Part shown: in pieces, positions 13,470 through 23,063 of the stretch
Layout: each line of letters starts with the position of its first letter
Position numbering within the stretch: the stretch's first letter is position 1
Virus record (IMG/VR): IMGVR_UViG_3300047157_000143
Location: 1 to 29,413 of that record
From: a virus
Strand: one strand, 5' to 3'
Length of the DNA stretch: 29,413 nucleotides
The notes under the pieces: model-generated
What the model was told of the DNA's origin: nothing
The model's input: the letters and a program-made list of their open reading frames with translations, nothing else
The model's database searches: none
Program-made: the position numbers and the translations under genes

Positions 13470-15611
13470 ATGGCAGACGATGGAATGGACCCAAGCCAGT
13501 TTGCTGAATCAGTAACTGGCAACAAAGCAGACAAGACTCCTCGCAATCCAACACTTGGTCGGATTGTCAATGCGTGGCTTGGCAAGATACGTTCTGCTAA
13601 GCGAGCTAGGTCTGACTTTGATAGAGATGCTAGTGAAGCATTATCCTTTTACTGTGGTGACACTCGCAAGATTTGGGCGAGCATGTCGAAGGATGGCAAC
13701 ATTGCTGGCATTCCAGCTCCTACTCCATCGTTTCTGATTTCAGTTAATAAGACGTATGAAGCCGTCAAGATTTGGGGCGGCATACTGTACAACCAGCACC
13801 CAGAGAGAACAGTCACCCCAAGACAATTCTTGGATGTTCCTCCTGAGGTGTTGGGCGTACAGATGCCGGAGCCTGATCAACAGGGAATGATGCCAATGGA
13901 CCCGATGACGGGTCAGCCCATGATTGATCCTCAGTCGCAGATATACATGCAGACTCAGCAAGCGATGGAGGTAGATCACACAACACGTAAGATGCAGTCG
14001 TCACTTCTACAGGAGTATCTTAATTACACTCCAAAGGAACTGGACCTGCGAACCAACGGTCGTCAGTGTGTTGATGAAGCACTGATTACCGGAGCTGGCG
14101 TTGCTTGGACTGAGGCGATGAACGTCCCAACAAATCCTCCAGCTGAACCTACGTTAATGGTAGGAAGTTTTTATGACACAATTGCTAACCTGTATTTAGA
14201 TCCAGATGCTACATCTCTTGACGAGATTAATTTCTGTGCTCGGCGCGTGACGCTACCGTTACGTCAAGTAGCTCAGATGTTTGACATACCGGAAGCTGAT
14301 CTGACACCAAATACTGGCACTGGCGAAACATCAGAACAGAACAGTCGGGTTGCTGCTGCTGAGCGGTTGTACCCTTACGAGAGTCAAGCTCGTAAGCAGG
14401 GAGGAAAGACCTGTGAGCTGGTCACGTTCTACAAGGTATGGAGTAAGGTTGGAGTCGGCAATCGTCTTAAAGGTTCATCCAATAAGCCCGAGCCTCTCCT
14501 CGATACATTGGGCGAGAACTGCTACATCGTAGTAAGCGATGCATGCGACTATCCATTAAACCTACCTCCTGCTGTATTTGAAGCTGCTGAACAAGGGTTA
14601 GCTGAGACTGACATGCCACAACGTGTAGCCTGGCCCATTCCGTTTTGGAGTGATGCTAATGGATGGCCGTTTGAGATGCTTCAGTTTAATCCTGTTCCGA
14701 ACACCGTATGGCCTATGAGCTTGGTTCGTCCTGCAATTGGTGAGCTACGGTTTATTAACTACATCATTAGCTGGCTAGCAACGAGGATCACCTCCAGCTG
14801 TCAGACCATGATCGGTGTTAAGAAGAGTGCGACTGAGGATATTAAGCAACAGATCCTTGCAGACTCTAAGTTTGGCTTCAAGATTGTAGAGCTGGAGCAA
14901 GCATTAGGTGCGAACATTAATGATGTGCTAAGCGTGTTCGATACTCCACAGGTCAATGGTGACGTGTGGCAGATTCTCGATCGTGTGATGGCACTGTTCG
15001 ACAAGCGTACTGGTTTAACAGAGCTAGCCTATGGGCAGTCTGTGAATCAGCTACGCTCAGCTACAGAAGCACAGGTCAAGTCGGATGCCATGAATGTCCG
15101 ACCCAGTGACATGCTAGATCAGGTTGATTACTGGTCTACGCAGTTGGCACGTAAAGAAGCTATGGCAGCTCGGTGGTTGCTAAAGGCTGAAGACGTAGTG
15201 CCTGTCATTGGTCCTCTTGGTGCATTGGCATGGCAGCAGCATCTGCAACTCAAGCCGGGAGAAGACATTGGTTCCATTGCACGAGAGCTGGAGTATGGCA
15301 TTGCAAACAGTGCTGGTCAGAAGCTTAACAAGCAGCAACGAGCTAATGCACTGAACCAAGCGTTGCAGACTCTCATGCCAATCATGCTCCCGATGGCTCA
15401 GCAGACTGGTGATTTCTCCTCTGTCAATGCATTGTTGACAAGCTGGGGTGAAACACTTGAGCTGGACCTCAGTGGGATGCTTATGAATCCACCACCTCCA
15501 CCTCCACCTGGAATGATGCCTCCAGGTATGGAGGAACCACCTAACCCTGCCCCTGATGCACAGCCACCAGATGGCGAAGGTACACCTCCGACCGACGCTC
15601 CGGCGCAGTAG
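13470..15611 (+). CDS. portal protein
   Basis: At 713 aa it is close to the P22 portal in size. It has the expected order: an N-terminal helical part (RIVNAWLGKIRSAKRARSDF, DRDASEALSFYCGD), a wing/stem region (QTMIGVKKSATEDIKQQI, TGLTELAYGQSVNQLRSATE), a long crown helix region (SAGQKLNKQQRANALNQALQ) and a Pro-rich tail beginning NPPPPPPPGMMPPGM. The QLRSATEAQVKSDA segment is typical of P22-type portals. It forms the dodecameric ring at one capsid vertex, binding the terminase and later the tail adaptor. It follows the small protein by two bases. Its position after terL and downstream of the capsid gene differs from P22 and T7. Confidence 0.9.
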   Translation: MADDGMDPSQFAESVTGNKADKTPRNPTLGRIVNAWLGKIRSAKRARSDFDRDASEALSFYCGDTRKIWASMSKDGNIAGIPAPTPSFLISVNKTYEAVKIWGGILYNQHPERTVTPRQFLDVPPEVLGVQMPEPDQQGMMPMDPMTGQPMIDPQSQIYMQTQQAMEVDHTTRKMQSSLLQEYLNYTPKELDLRTNGRQCVDEALITGAGVAWTEAMNVPTNPPAEPTLMVGSFYDTIANLYLDPDATSLDEINFCARRVTLPLRQVAQMFDIPEADLTPNTGTGETSEQNSRVAAAERLYPYESQARKQGGKTCELVTFYKVWSKVGVGNRLKGSSNKPEPLLDTLGENCYIVVSDACDYPLNLPPAVFEAAEQGLAETDMPQRVAWPIPFWSDANGWPFEMLQFNPVPNTVWPMSLVRPAIGELRFINYIISWLATRITSSCQTMIGVKKSATEDIKQQILADSKFGFKIVELEQALGANINDVLSVFDTPQVNGDVWQILDRVMALFDKRTGLTELAYGQSVNQLRSATEAQVKSDAMNVRPSDMLDQVDYWSTQLARKEAMAARWLLKAEDVVPVIGPLGALAWQQHLQLKPGEDIGSIARELEYGIANSAGQKLNKQQRANALNQALQTLMPIMLPMAQQTGDFSSVNALLTSWGETLELDLSGMLMNPPPPPPPGMMPPGMEEPPNPAPDAQPPDGEGTPPTDAPAQ

Positions 15612-15634
15612 CTCGGGGCAGGGTTACCCAATAC

Positions 15635-16123
15635 ATGGATTGGCAAGAAGAAGTATACGCATGGAGAGCGTCAGGGGTTGAGCCAAGATCATCCCGAAAG
15701 AAAAAGGCAGACTGTTCTCCTATGGAGTGGGCAATGAACCTTGAATACAACAAGGTTCGCAGGAAAGGTGAGAGAGCACAACGTAGAGTTTACAACCGCA
15801 AACATAAATTGCGTTCACGGTATGGAATTACTAATGAGCAATATGAAGCTGCCTTAGAAGAGTGCAATGGCTGTTGTCAGATTTGCGGTGAGGCAGAAAG
15901 TACGGGTAGACGATTATCTATAGATCATTGCCACACAACACAGGAGAACAGAGGCTTACTCTGTCAAAGGTGTAACACAGCTATTGGGATGTTAATCGAT
16001 GATACAAACCTTTTGGAAAATGCTCTTACATATGTTCGGGGCTGGAAGGACGGACTCGTTGCAGAACTACTCAGGAGGACAGACGATGGAGATACCAGAA
16101 TCAGTAAAAGCGATAGGCCATAG
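15635..16123 (+). CDS. endonuclease VII-type HNH nuclease
   Basis: This 162-aa protein matches the recombination endonuclease VII family: RSRYGITNEQYEAALEECNG, zinc pair Cys81/Cys84 (CQIC), catalytic IDHCHTT (Asp97, His98), second zinc pair Cys110/Cys113 in RGLLCQRCNTAIG, and a helical end. Family members resolve branched DNA before packaging or trim stalled DNA. Free-standing homing relatives also occur in phages. The N-terminal 60 residues are very basic. ATG 15635 has GGGGCAGGG upstream at a long distance. Its 3' end contains the ribosome site of the next gene, so it is well integrated into the operon. Confidence 0.9.
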   Translation: MDWQEEVYAWRASGVEPRSSRKKKADCSPMEWAMNLEYNKVRRKGERAQRRVYNRKHKLRSRYGITNEQYEAALEECNGCCQICGEAESTGRRLSIDHCHTTQENRGLLCQRCNTAIGMLIDDTNLLENALTYVRGWKDGLVAELLRRTDDGDTRISKSDRP

Positions 16124-16628
16124 TGCGGTGAAGCATTATGAAGAATGCATCAAGAATGGCTGTACACCACAGTTTGCTGAAATGGTGACGCTACAGCAGC
16201 CACCTGTCTACAAAGGCTCAGACAGGGCATTTATGGAGGGCAGGCTGACAGAGGGTGGCGATACCCTGATTCCGAGCCAACGAGCTGTCGCTGAGCAAGA
16301 AGCGAGGGCGGCAGGCATTAATACATCTGGCAGGTACTATTGCGGAGGCGTGGCAGACCGCAGGCAGTATAGAGATCCGGAGGCTTGGATTGGTAGCCGA
16401 GACGACATGCTATCTGTGGCAAAACGTCGCAAGCTGGAGCTACGTGGTCAGGTGAATTACACCCCTCCTGTGAAGGCTAAACGCAAGGTAAAGGACATAT
16501 CTGATCGAGCCTTACGCGATCTAACGAAGAAAGAAATGTCTGCAAACCCGAAGCTTACGAGGCAAGACGCACAGGACTTGGTGCGTGAAAAGTACCTACC
16601 AGCCAGCAAGCGTAAGAAAAAGACGTGA
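16086..16628 (+). CDS. conserved hypothetical basic protein (180 aa)
   Basis: The start is ATG 16086 because AGGAGGAC precedes it. An upstream in-frame ATG at 15999 lies deep inside the nuclease gene. The N-terminal half has CTPQFAEMVTLQQPPVYKG and SDRAFMEGR, a pattern I associate with phage hypothetical proteins. The C-terminal half is strongly basic (PPVKAKRKVKDISDRALRDL, ending SKRKKKT), which suggests nucleic-acid contact. No catalytic residues stand out. It is the last gene before the third promoter-like site, in front of the fibre genes. Confidence 0.7.
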   Translation: MEIPESVKAIGHSAVKHYEECIKNGCTPQFAEMVTLQQPPVYKGSDRAFMEGRLTEGGDTLIPSQRAVAEQEARAAGINTSGRYYCGGVADRRQYRDPEAWIGSRDDMLSVAKRRKLELRGQVNYTPPVKAKRKVKDISDRALRDLTKKEMSANPKLTRQDAQDLVREKYLPASKRKKKT

Positions 16629-16642
16629 AATGATCTAAAACG

Positions 16643-16653
16643 ACCATAAATCA
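16643..16653 (+). promoter_or_regulatory. candidate phage promoter, site C
   Basis: ACCATAAATCA on the plus strand, identical to sites A and B, ends two bases before CGGAGG in the 56-base gap before the fibre genes. The GGTTCC block of sites A and B is missing. The GTG start at 16685 has its own GGGAG, so the CGGAGG at 16655-16660 is not its only ribosome site. Confidence 0.45.
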
Positions 16654-16684
16654 TACGGAGGAAGTCCATACCGGGAGTGTCAAA

Positions 16685-18931
16685 GTGGCAGAAAAAACAA
16701 TAAAGACTCAGGAAACTGACCCAAATCCAGTGCCAGATGGTCCGACTCAGTATGACGAGTCACTCAAGATTAGTCAGCTTGACCTCTTAAATGATCCAGC
16801 GGCAAGTGATTACGCTGTGTTGGCTCGTCCGAATGGCAACACCTATAAGATTACGCTTGGAGACTTACGAGCGGACTTGAGTGCCTACAAGGTCAAGACG
16901 ATTAATAAAGGCACCTATATTGAGAACATTACTGAGTCTCCTAACGGTAGTGGCAACTGGACTATTAACGCTGAGAAGCAGGGTCCAGGCACATCGGGCA
17001 TCTATGTCGAGAAGCTGAATGATGCTACCGGCGAAATAACTATTGCCAGCTCTGACGATTCCATCACGGTTGGCGAGCCAACAGAAGCCAACAACAAAGT
17101 CATCGACCTAACGCTCAACACGACCACGAGCACCATGTTTCGTGCTTGGATTGAGGTGGATGCGTCCACTCAAGTCAGTGGTGTTTTTGATTTTGATAAT
17201 GACCTCATTACTAAAGAGAATTCTATCGTCACAATTAATGGTGTGGTGTTGGAGGGCACGCAGTACGACTTGACAGAAGGCACAGTCACCATACTGAATC
17301 TTCAAAATGTTCCGTTAGTCATTGGCGATGAGATTGGCGTGGTGAGCTATACGGCTGAAGTTCCAAACAGTACGTTTGGTAACCCGACCTACGGGATGCG
17401 AACTAGTGATATCAGTATTGTTGGCGAAGACCCAGCCGGAGATCCTGAGCCAAAAGCGATTGCTGTCAACAACTTACAGACACAACAAGATGTCAACTGG
17501 TACCTCCTAAGACAGATAGAGAACCTTGACATACCAGATTCGATTAATCTCCCAGAGAACATCGCTACTACAGATGATATCACTGCTGCCGTTGAAGGCT
17601 TGGCTACTGAAGCGTGGGTCACTGAACGAATTGATGAGGTTGAAATCCCATCCGTTGAGGGTCTGACTACTAAGGAATACGTTGATGGTGCTGACCAAGT
17701 TGTTCAGGAATGGGTAGAAAATAAAAACTATCTGATTGATGAAGGACAGAACACACAGATAGACACTCTTGAGAATAAGGTGAAGGCACTCGAAGGGACT
17801 GTGGTTGAAGCACAGTACAAAGCCGACGCAAGAGATGAACCACAGATCGGATCATTTGTTCTGAAGAACATGCTAAACGAGAAAGTTCTTCAATTCAATC
17901 AGGCTACATACATAATACTTTCTGAAACCGACTTTACAAACAAGCCGATTGATGCTTCAAAAGTAATGGCTGGTGACATAGTTCGTCTTGTCATGAGTCC
18001 AAGTAACTATGCAAACTTCACCGTAACGAGTGTTGCTAATAGAAATGGCAACATAAATTTAGAAGTTACGTTTGGAAGTGCTGGCCCCGAAGGTATTGTC
18101 TTCGACGGTGCTGTATATGACTTTACGCACACCACGCCCTTTGACATAGGTGCTGCCTGCACGAAGCAATACTCGGACGACCAAGATGCTGTGACTCTCA
18201 AAGCGGCACAAGACTACGCCGACGCATTAGACATACCCGATGCCGTTGTTACTGATAGCTTCCTGAGTGATGAAGGCGAACAGCACATCAAGCCTGAGTG
18301 GAAGATACGAGACCCGAATAAAGCCTACACATATATCACGATTGCACCCAGTGGCGGCATGGGCCTGTATCATCTCAAGACTCCTGAGGCTAGCCACCAT
18401 GCCGTGCCGGTCAGTTACCTTGAGGACGTTTGCTTTAACTCAATAACCAATACTCTCAACTTGCGTTCAGAGGAATCTGATCACGTAAAAATCAGTTGCT
18501 CTGACTCTAATGATTGGGCACCTCAGAACAACGAGAAGAACATCCTCAGAGGCAACTACAAGTCCAACGGTGGGTCGTTGTCGGAGTGGTCGTTCGGGTT
18601 CAATCAGCACAACCAGTATTGGCAGTACGATTGGGACATGGGCAACTCAAATTGCTGCATGACTTGGCACGTTAAGGGAGACAAGAAGTTCACCATAGAC
18701 ACATCGGGTGCCAAGATGGCGAACGCCTACATCGTAAGAGACACCGACTTCTCTGGCGTAGCTGAAGAAGATTATGAAGCTGTTTCTGAGGCAGCGGTTG
18801 AGATTGACATTGGTCATCGTCTTCGAGAGTTAAAAAAGATTCTGGTTAATTTAAAGACCGCACTCAAAACAAAATCGGCAGATGCGCAACAGGCTTTGCT
18901 TGACGTACTTGAACATGTTGAGGATATCTAA
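16685..18931 (+). CDS. tail fibre protein (748 aa)
   Basis: GTG 16685 has GGGAG eight bases upstream and no in-frame ATG precedes it. The N terminus contains LKISQLDLLNDPAASDYAVL and TYKITLGDL, a layout common in virion-attachment ends of marine phage fibres. Beta-rich segments follow (NITESPNGSGNWTINAEKQG, VFDFDNDLITKEN). Then come helical trimer linkers (EGLATEAWVTERIDEVEI, TTKEYVDGADQVVQEWVENK, TQIDTLENKVKALEGTVV) and a beta domain at about residues 390-480. The end is polar, with a coiled-coil C terminus (HRLRELKKILVNLKTALKTK). It probably attaches to the tail and carries or parallels the next fibre, whose start overlaps its stop (TAATG). Confidence 0.82.
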   Translation: MAEKTIKTQETDPNPVPDGPTQYDESLKISQLDLLNDPAASDYAVLARPNGNTYKITLGDLRADLSAYKVKTINKGTYIENITESPNGSGNWTINAEKQGPGTSGIYVEKLNDATGEITIASSDDSITVGEPTEANNKVIDLTLNTTTSTMFRAWIEVDASTQVSGVFDFDNDLITKENSIVTINGVVLEGTQYDLTEGTVTILNLQNVPLVIGDEIGVVSYTAEVPNSTFGNPTYGMRTSDISIVGEDPAGDPEPKAIAVNNLQTQQDVNWYLLRQIENLDIPDSINLPENIATTDDITAAVEGLATEAWVTERIDEVEIPSVEGLTTKEYVDGADQVVQEWVENKNYLIDEGQNTQIDTLENKVKALEGTVVEAQYKADARDEPQIGSFVLKNMLNEKVLQFNQATYIILSETDFTNKPIDASKVMAGDIVRLVMSPSNYANFTVTSVANRNGNINLEVTFGSAGPEGIVFDGAVYDFTHTTPFDIGAACTKQYSDDQDAVTLKAAQDYADALDIPDAVVTDSFLSDEGEQHIKPEWKIRDPNKAYTYITIAPSGGMGLYHLKTPEASHHAVPVSYLEDVCFNSITNTLNLRSEESDHVKISCSDSNDWAPQNNEKNILRGNYKSNGGSLSEWSFGFNQHNQYWQYDWDMGNSNCCMTWHVKGDKKFTIDTSGAKMANAYIVRDTDFSGVAEEDYEAVSEAAVEIDIGHRLRELKKILVNLKTALKTKSADAQQALLDVLEHVEDI

Positions 18932-21900
18932 TGGCAGCTGATAATACACGTAAAACATCCAACGTCATTCACGACCTTGCTGAAGTCAAACAAGATGTCA
19001 GCAATAACAGTCAAAATATACAGAACAACACTGACGCTATTGGCAATATCAGTATTCCTTCTGTTGGTGACGGGGGAATCAATCTTGAGGCTGGTGATGG
19101 TCTAACGCTTTCAGCGGGTAGCGAGAATGCTACAGCAAATCAAGATAGTGACACAACATTTAAGATAGAAGCCAACCTCACTTATCTCAAGGAAAACCTA
19201 AACATTCCTACTGGTGGTGTTTCTAAGATCATTGCTGGGGACAATGTAACGATTAGTCCAGAGAACGGTACAGGCAATGTGACGATTAACGCTGCTGGTA
19301 GTGGTTCTGGGGGAATTGAAGAGGCACCAATAGATGGCAAGCAGTATGGCCGTGAGGACGGTGAGTGGACAGAAGTAACGTCTTCCACGCCAGTTGTTCC
19401 CGGTGATGGCAACATCACACTCAAGAGTACAGATAACACTGTATCTATTACAGGCCAGAACGCTACAGCTAACCAGACAACAGATACTGCATGGGATTTG
19501 TCTGTAAACATTCCAACTCCCGCTACTCCCGGTGACGGCAAGATTGATTTGTCGGGTGGCACTGGCATTAACGTAACAGGTGCAAATGCTACTGCGAACC
19601 AGTCTGGCAATACCGCTTGGTCTGTAGCTATTGACGACACGGTTGCCCTTAAATCAGACATACCGACGATCCCCGATATTCCTTCAGTCCCAGCTAACAT
19701 CGTAGAGACCTTAAACAATCTTAGTGGCAACCTCACTCTTGAGTCATCCGATGATAAGATAGTTGTTGCTGAAGACGGCACAGACAAGATTAACCTGACG
19801 TTGAACGCCAGCTTGTCAGACTTATCCGATGTGAGTAACCAAACGCCTGCTGATGATCAGATTCTTACATGGAATGACGGAACTAAAAAGTGGGAACCTG
19901 CTGCCAGTCAGTCTGGTGGAGTCACAACTCTTGCTGCTTTAGATGACACCAATGTCAGTACACCCACAGAGGGTCAGACGCTGGTATGGAATAACACAGA
20001 TAGCAAGTGGGAAAACGCAGATGCAAGTGGTGGTGTAAGCAATCTGCCTATATCCAGCACGGATGGCACAGTTGTTGTGGCTGGTGATGCCTCAGTGTTT
20101 GAAGTTGCAGTTGATGGTGCAAGGCGAATACAAGCATATGAAGAGGTTCGGCTTTATGGTGAAAACAGGGTAGATTGTTTTGTTGACAATAACTCTGTCT
20201 TTTACTGCATTGAAGGCAAAGCAGTAGCAACTAAGCAATTTATCGCTGGCGGTGCTGGCGGTTTGACCGCAGCATCGCCCCCTTACGCTTTCGCTGGTGC
20301 GAATGATACCGGATTGTTTGTTGCAACACCGGCAGGAGTTGTCGACTTACGGGTATCCGTAAATGGTGCCGAAAAAGCCATTTTTTCAAATGACGCTTTT
20401 ATCGTTTCCAACCAAATCCAGACCAACACGATCACCTCAAAGGATGCTGCGAATCCTTCTGGTGGCGTTACAGGCGATGCAACAATCAATCTTGGCAGTC
20501 ACATAACTGTTAATGCCAACGCAGGCGGAACTGATGAAGAACTAGTGGCTGTGTTTTCTTCGTATTATTCACAGTCTCAACGTGGTCTTCAGATCAAGAA
20601 TGGAATAAATGCAAATCGTGCTAATGCTCATGTTGTTCTTGACGCAAAGTCGGACGGCGATCTTGGGCTGATCACCATTCAAACAGACGGCAACGATGCT
20701 CTTACGATTGGCAAGACCACAAATGGCGAGCCTGTAGATATTGCAGCGTTTGCCGGATACGTTCCACAAACAGACGACTCCTTAGTAACTAAGGGCTGGG
20801 TAACAGCTAACGGTGGTGGCACCGGAACTCTGCCTATATCCAGCCTAGACGGCACAGTTATTGTGGATGGTGATGCCTCAGTGTTCACGGTCAGCACTGG
20901 GGGGACGGCAGCTTTTAGCTTAGACGCTAACAAATACGGCAGGTTTACAAATCATGTCGGAATAGCTTCTCCTGCATACTCAACCGCAGCCTTAGCCTTG
21001 CAAAGCACCATCAATTCCGCGAATGCTAGCGGCGTATTTGGTATCTACCAAAAAAATACTTTTACTTGTGCAGCAGATGCCGCACATGCCAATCACGCAA
21101 AAGTATTTTCAAATCATCTGGCACCGGCAGATGGAAATCCGTTCACAACGTTCATGCAGTTTGCGGGCGATTGTGCATGCGGTGCAGATGTGGAACAAAA
21201 TTTTGGGCTGTTTGTTCGGGCTCAGGGTGCAAAGAACAATATTGGCGTGTGCGTTTCAGACGGCAACAAAGTGGCTGACGGCGATTGGGCCTTTTACGAC
21301 AGCACTGGATACCCGTCACAGTTCAAAGGTCAAATCCAGACCAACACCATCACCACAAAGGATGCTACGTCTGGTGATCCTGCTGACGGCAAAAAGGATG
21401 GCGACAAGGTTATTCGTCTAAAGGGTAATCAGGTTCAGATAACTGATCAAGATCATGATCCCGGCACCGGCGGTTACTCGCTAGACATCCGCGACAATCG
21501 CGGAATGTTCAGGCTCAGGAACGACGATGTTGTAAACGGCATCAACGACACTGCAACGATTGCACTTGATGTAAACAGTAATGCATACAACTCAAGTATC
21601 GAGTTCAGAACCGGCAATGTAATGCGTGCCGAGATTGTCAAGCAAAGCACAGCAGGAAATCAGTATTGGGCACAGTATTGTGTCAATGGCAGTGCTTCCG
21701 GACTAGAGTTCAGAACGGCTTTTGGGGCAGTTACAGAAAAGACGTTTGAAACAAAATCAGATGCCACAATCATCAGCACATTCAATCAGAACAACGATCC
21801 TGATAGCGACAACTTCAGAGGCCTCGAAAACTATGTTGATCGCTTGACAATTACTGACGACGACATAAATATCAACGTCGATGAGTCTGTTGAGTTTGGT

Positions 21901-23061
21901 TGTTCAGACCCAACGCAAGAAGCAAGCCCGAAGGTATGGTTCAAAGGCTATGTTAAGGACGGTGTGAATGACTCCGACAAACCAACGACCGTTCGTCATG
22001 GTTATATGCAAGGGTATCTTGCACCAGAAGCAGTCAGCAAAGGCCAGTTCCAGTCCAGCATCGGCATCTGGACTCAGCTTGGTTCGCCGCCATACAACAG
22101 AACAAGTGCAGACTTAGAAATAACGTATGACGGGGATGTGCAAGCAAACAACGGAGACTTTATTGCTCGTTCTTTGAGGGCAACACAAGCGATCTTTGTT
22201 GTGACTGACTCTTCAACGTGTGCTGTTTTTGAAAGTACAACGCAGTCGGCACAAGTAAAATGTATTTCCAGCAGTGGTACGACATGGCACGGGATCGCCA
22301 ATGGCAAGTGGGCTGTTGATTATTACCCTACCGGCACAACAACATACACCGAAGGCTTGCGTTTAGATTTAGATAATGGCCGAGTGACGAGTAAGGGTGG
22401 TATTGGTACAGACACAATCACCACAAAGAATGGTGCGTCAAACGAAGTTGAGATGTTACTTGGCACTGAGTTGCAAGTTAAGGTTGGGACTTCTAAAGAA
22501 TACGGCTTACGTGTTCGTTCTGATGGTAACGTGGCTGTTGGTGGTGCTGGTGGTGGGACATCACGGTTCTCAATTCAAGGTTCAGTTGGTGGGGATGCTG
22601 TATATGGTGCAAACGTCATTCCAGACTTTAGTCATGTTGGTTCTATTTCAACGGCAACTGTATTTCAAGCGTCACCTAGTTTCTCAAGCGACACAACGCA
22701 GGCTTATCTGTACGCAAATGCCAAGCTGACAACAACTAATAAAGTTCAAAAACTTACAGCCTTTAATTTCACTATTGACTACAACGACCCAAATGCCAAA
22801 GAAGCAACTGACGAAAATAGGGCGTTCTTTACTAACCTGAGAAAAGCAGATGGCAAAGATAACTGGTCATTCTACGCATCTGGCAATGCACCGTCTTATT
22901 TTGCAGGCGATGTGAGGAATCCGGCAGGAGACAGTCCACAGAACGAAGACTCCTTAGTCACTAAGAAGTACACAGATTCCCGAATCTGGAAAGGCACCCA
23001 AAGTGAGTACAATGCGTTGAGTAGTTATGACGATGACATTTTATATTGTATCACGGGGTAG
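18931..23061 (+). CDS. long modular tail fibre (1376 aa)
   Basis: An N-terminal helix (VIHDLAEVKQDVSNNSQNIQ) leads into three beta repeats, each starting GDG-I and containing NATANQ. The APIDGKQYGREDGEWTEV motif, widespread in phage fibres, lies at about residues 132-149. Twin LSDV/LAALDDTN-W-W units follow, then large modules opened by LPISS-DGTV-V-GDASVF. Elements of the type QTNTIT[ST]KDA recur three times. The end, IWKGTQSEYNALSSYDDDIL, is a typical fibre C terminus. No intramolecular chaperone or enzyme domain is obvious. It starts in TAATG with the preceding fibre and would form a trimeric receptor-binding fibre. Confidence 0.85.
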   Translation: MAADNTRKTSNVIHDLAEVKQDVSNNSQNIQNNTDAIGNISIPSVGDGGINLEAGDGLTLSAGSENATANQDSDTTFKIEANLTYLKENLNIPTGGVSKIIAGDNVTISPENGTGNVTINAAGSGSGGIEEAPIDGKQYGREDGEWTEVTSSTPVVPGDGNITLKSTDNTVSITGQNATANQTTDTAWDLSVNIPTPATPGDGKIDLSGGTGINVTGANATANQSGNTAWSVAIDDTVALKSDIPTIPDIPSVPANIVETLNNLSGNLTLESSDDKIVVAEDGTDKINLTLNASLSDLSDVSNQTPADDQILTWNDGTKKWEPAASQSGGVTTLAALDDTNVSTPTEGQTLVWNNTDSKWENADASGGVSNLPISSTDGTVVVAGDASVFEVAVDGARRIQAYEEVRLYGENRVDCFVDNNSVFYCIEGKAVATKQFIAGGAGGLTAASPPYAFAGANDTGLFVATPAGVVDLRVSVNGAEKAIFSNDAFIVSNQIQTNTITSKDAANPSGGVTGDATINLGSHITVNANAGGTDEELVAVFSSYYSQSQRGLQIKNGINANRANAHVVLDAKSDGDLGLITIQTDGNDALTIGKTTNGEPVDIAAFAGYVPQTDDSLVTKGWVTANGGGTGTLPISSLDGTVIVDGDASVFTVSTGGTAAFSLDANKYGRFTNHVGIASPAYSTAALALQSTINSANASGVFGIYQKNTFTCAADAAHANHAKVFSNHLAPADGNPFTTFMQFAGDCACGADVEQNFGLFVRAQGAKNNIGVCVSDGNKVADGDWAFYDSTGYPSQFKGQIQTNTITTKDATSGDPADGKKDGDKVIRLKGNQVQITDQDHDPGTGGYSLDIRDNRGMFRLRNDDVVNGINDTATIALDVNSNAYNSSIEFRTGNVMRAEIVKQSTAGNQYWAQYCVNGSASGLEFRTAFGAVTEKTFETKSDATIISTFNQNNDPDSDNFRGLENYVDRLTITDDDININVDESVEFGCSDPTQEASPKVWFKGYVKDGVNDSDKPTTVRHGYMQGYLAPEAVSKGQFQSSIGIWTQLGSPPYNRTSADLEITYDGDVQANNGDFIARSLRATQAIFVVTDSSTCAVFESTTQSAQVKCISSSGTTWHGIANGKWAVDYYPTGTTTYTEGLRLDLDNGRVTSKGGIGTDTITTKNGASNEVEMLLGTELQVKVGTSKEYGLRVRSDGNVAVGGAGGGTSRFSIQGSVGGDAVYGANVIPDFSHVGSISTATVFQASPSFSSDTTQAYLYANAKLTTTNKVQKLTAFNFTIDYNDPNAKEATDENRAFFTNLRKADGKDNWSFYASGNAPSYFAGDVRNPAGDSPQNEDSLVTKKYTDSRIWKGTQSEYNALSSYDDDILYCITG
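19066..19632 (+). repeat. three beta repeats with NATANQ in the fibre gene
   Basis: Copies lie at about 19066-19170, 19402-19506 and 19531-19632. Each begins GDG[GNK]I and has NATANQ followed by an aromatic strand (TTFKIE, TAWDLSV, TAWSVAI). They look like stacked units of the fibre shaft. Confidence 0.75.
20044..20886 (+). repeat. duplicated fibre module boundary
   Basis: A 57-base block at 20044-20100 recurs at 20830-20886 with few mismatches (protein LPISS-DGTV-V-GDASVF). A related downstream element, QTNTIT[ST]KDA, occurs near 20413 and 21331, and as TDTITTKNG near 22410. This indicates duplication of a module of about 0.8 to 0.9 kb. Confidence 0.75.
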
Positions 23062-23063
23062 GC

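Noticed and set aside
15635-16123. Endonuclease VII as a recently inserted homing gene
   Set aside because: The next gene's ribosome site and start lie within its 3' end, so it is embedded in the operon rather than a clean insertion.
19182-19787. 201-codon open frame on the minus strand inside the long fibre gene
   Set aside because: It is antisense to the NATANQ repeat region, has no ribosome site, and its Ser/Val/Pro-rich sequence is what the repeat codons give in reverse.
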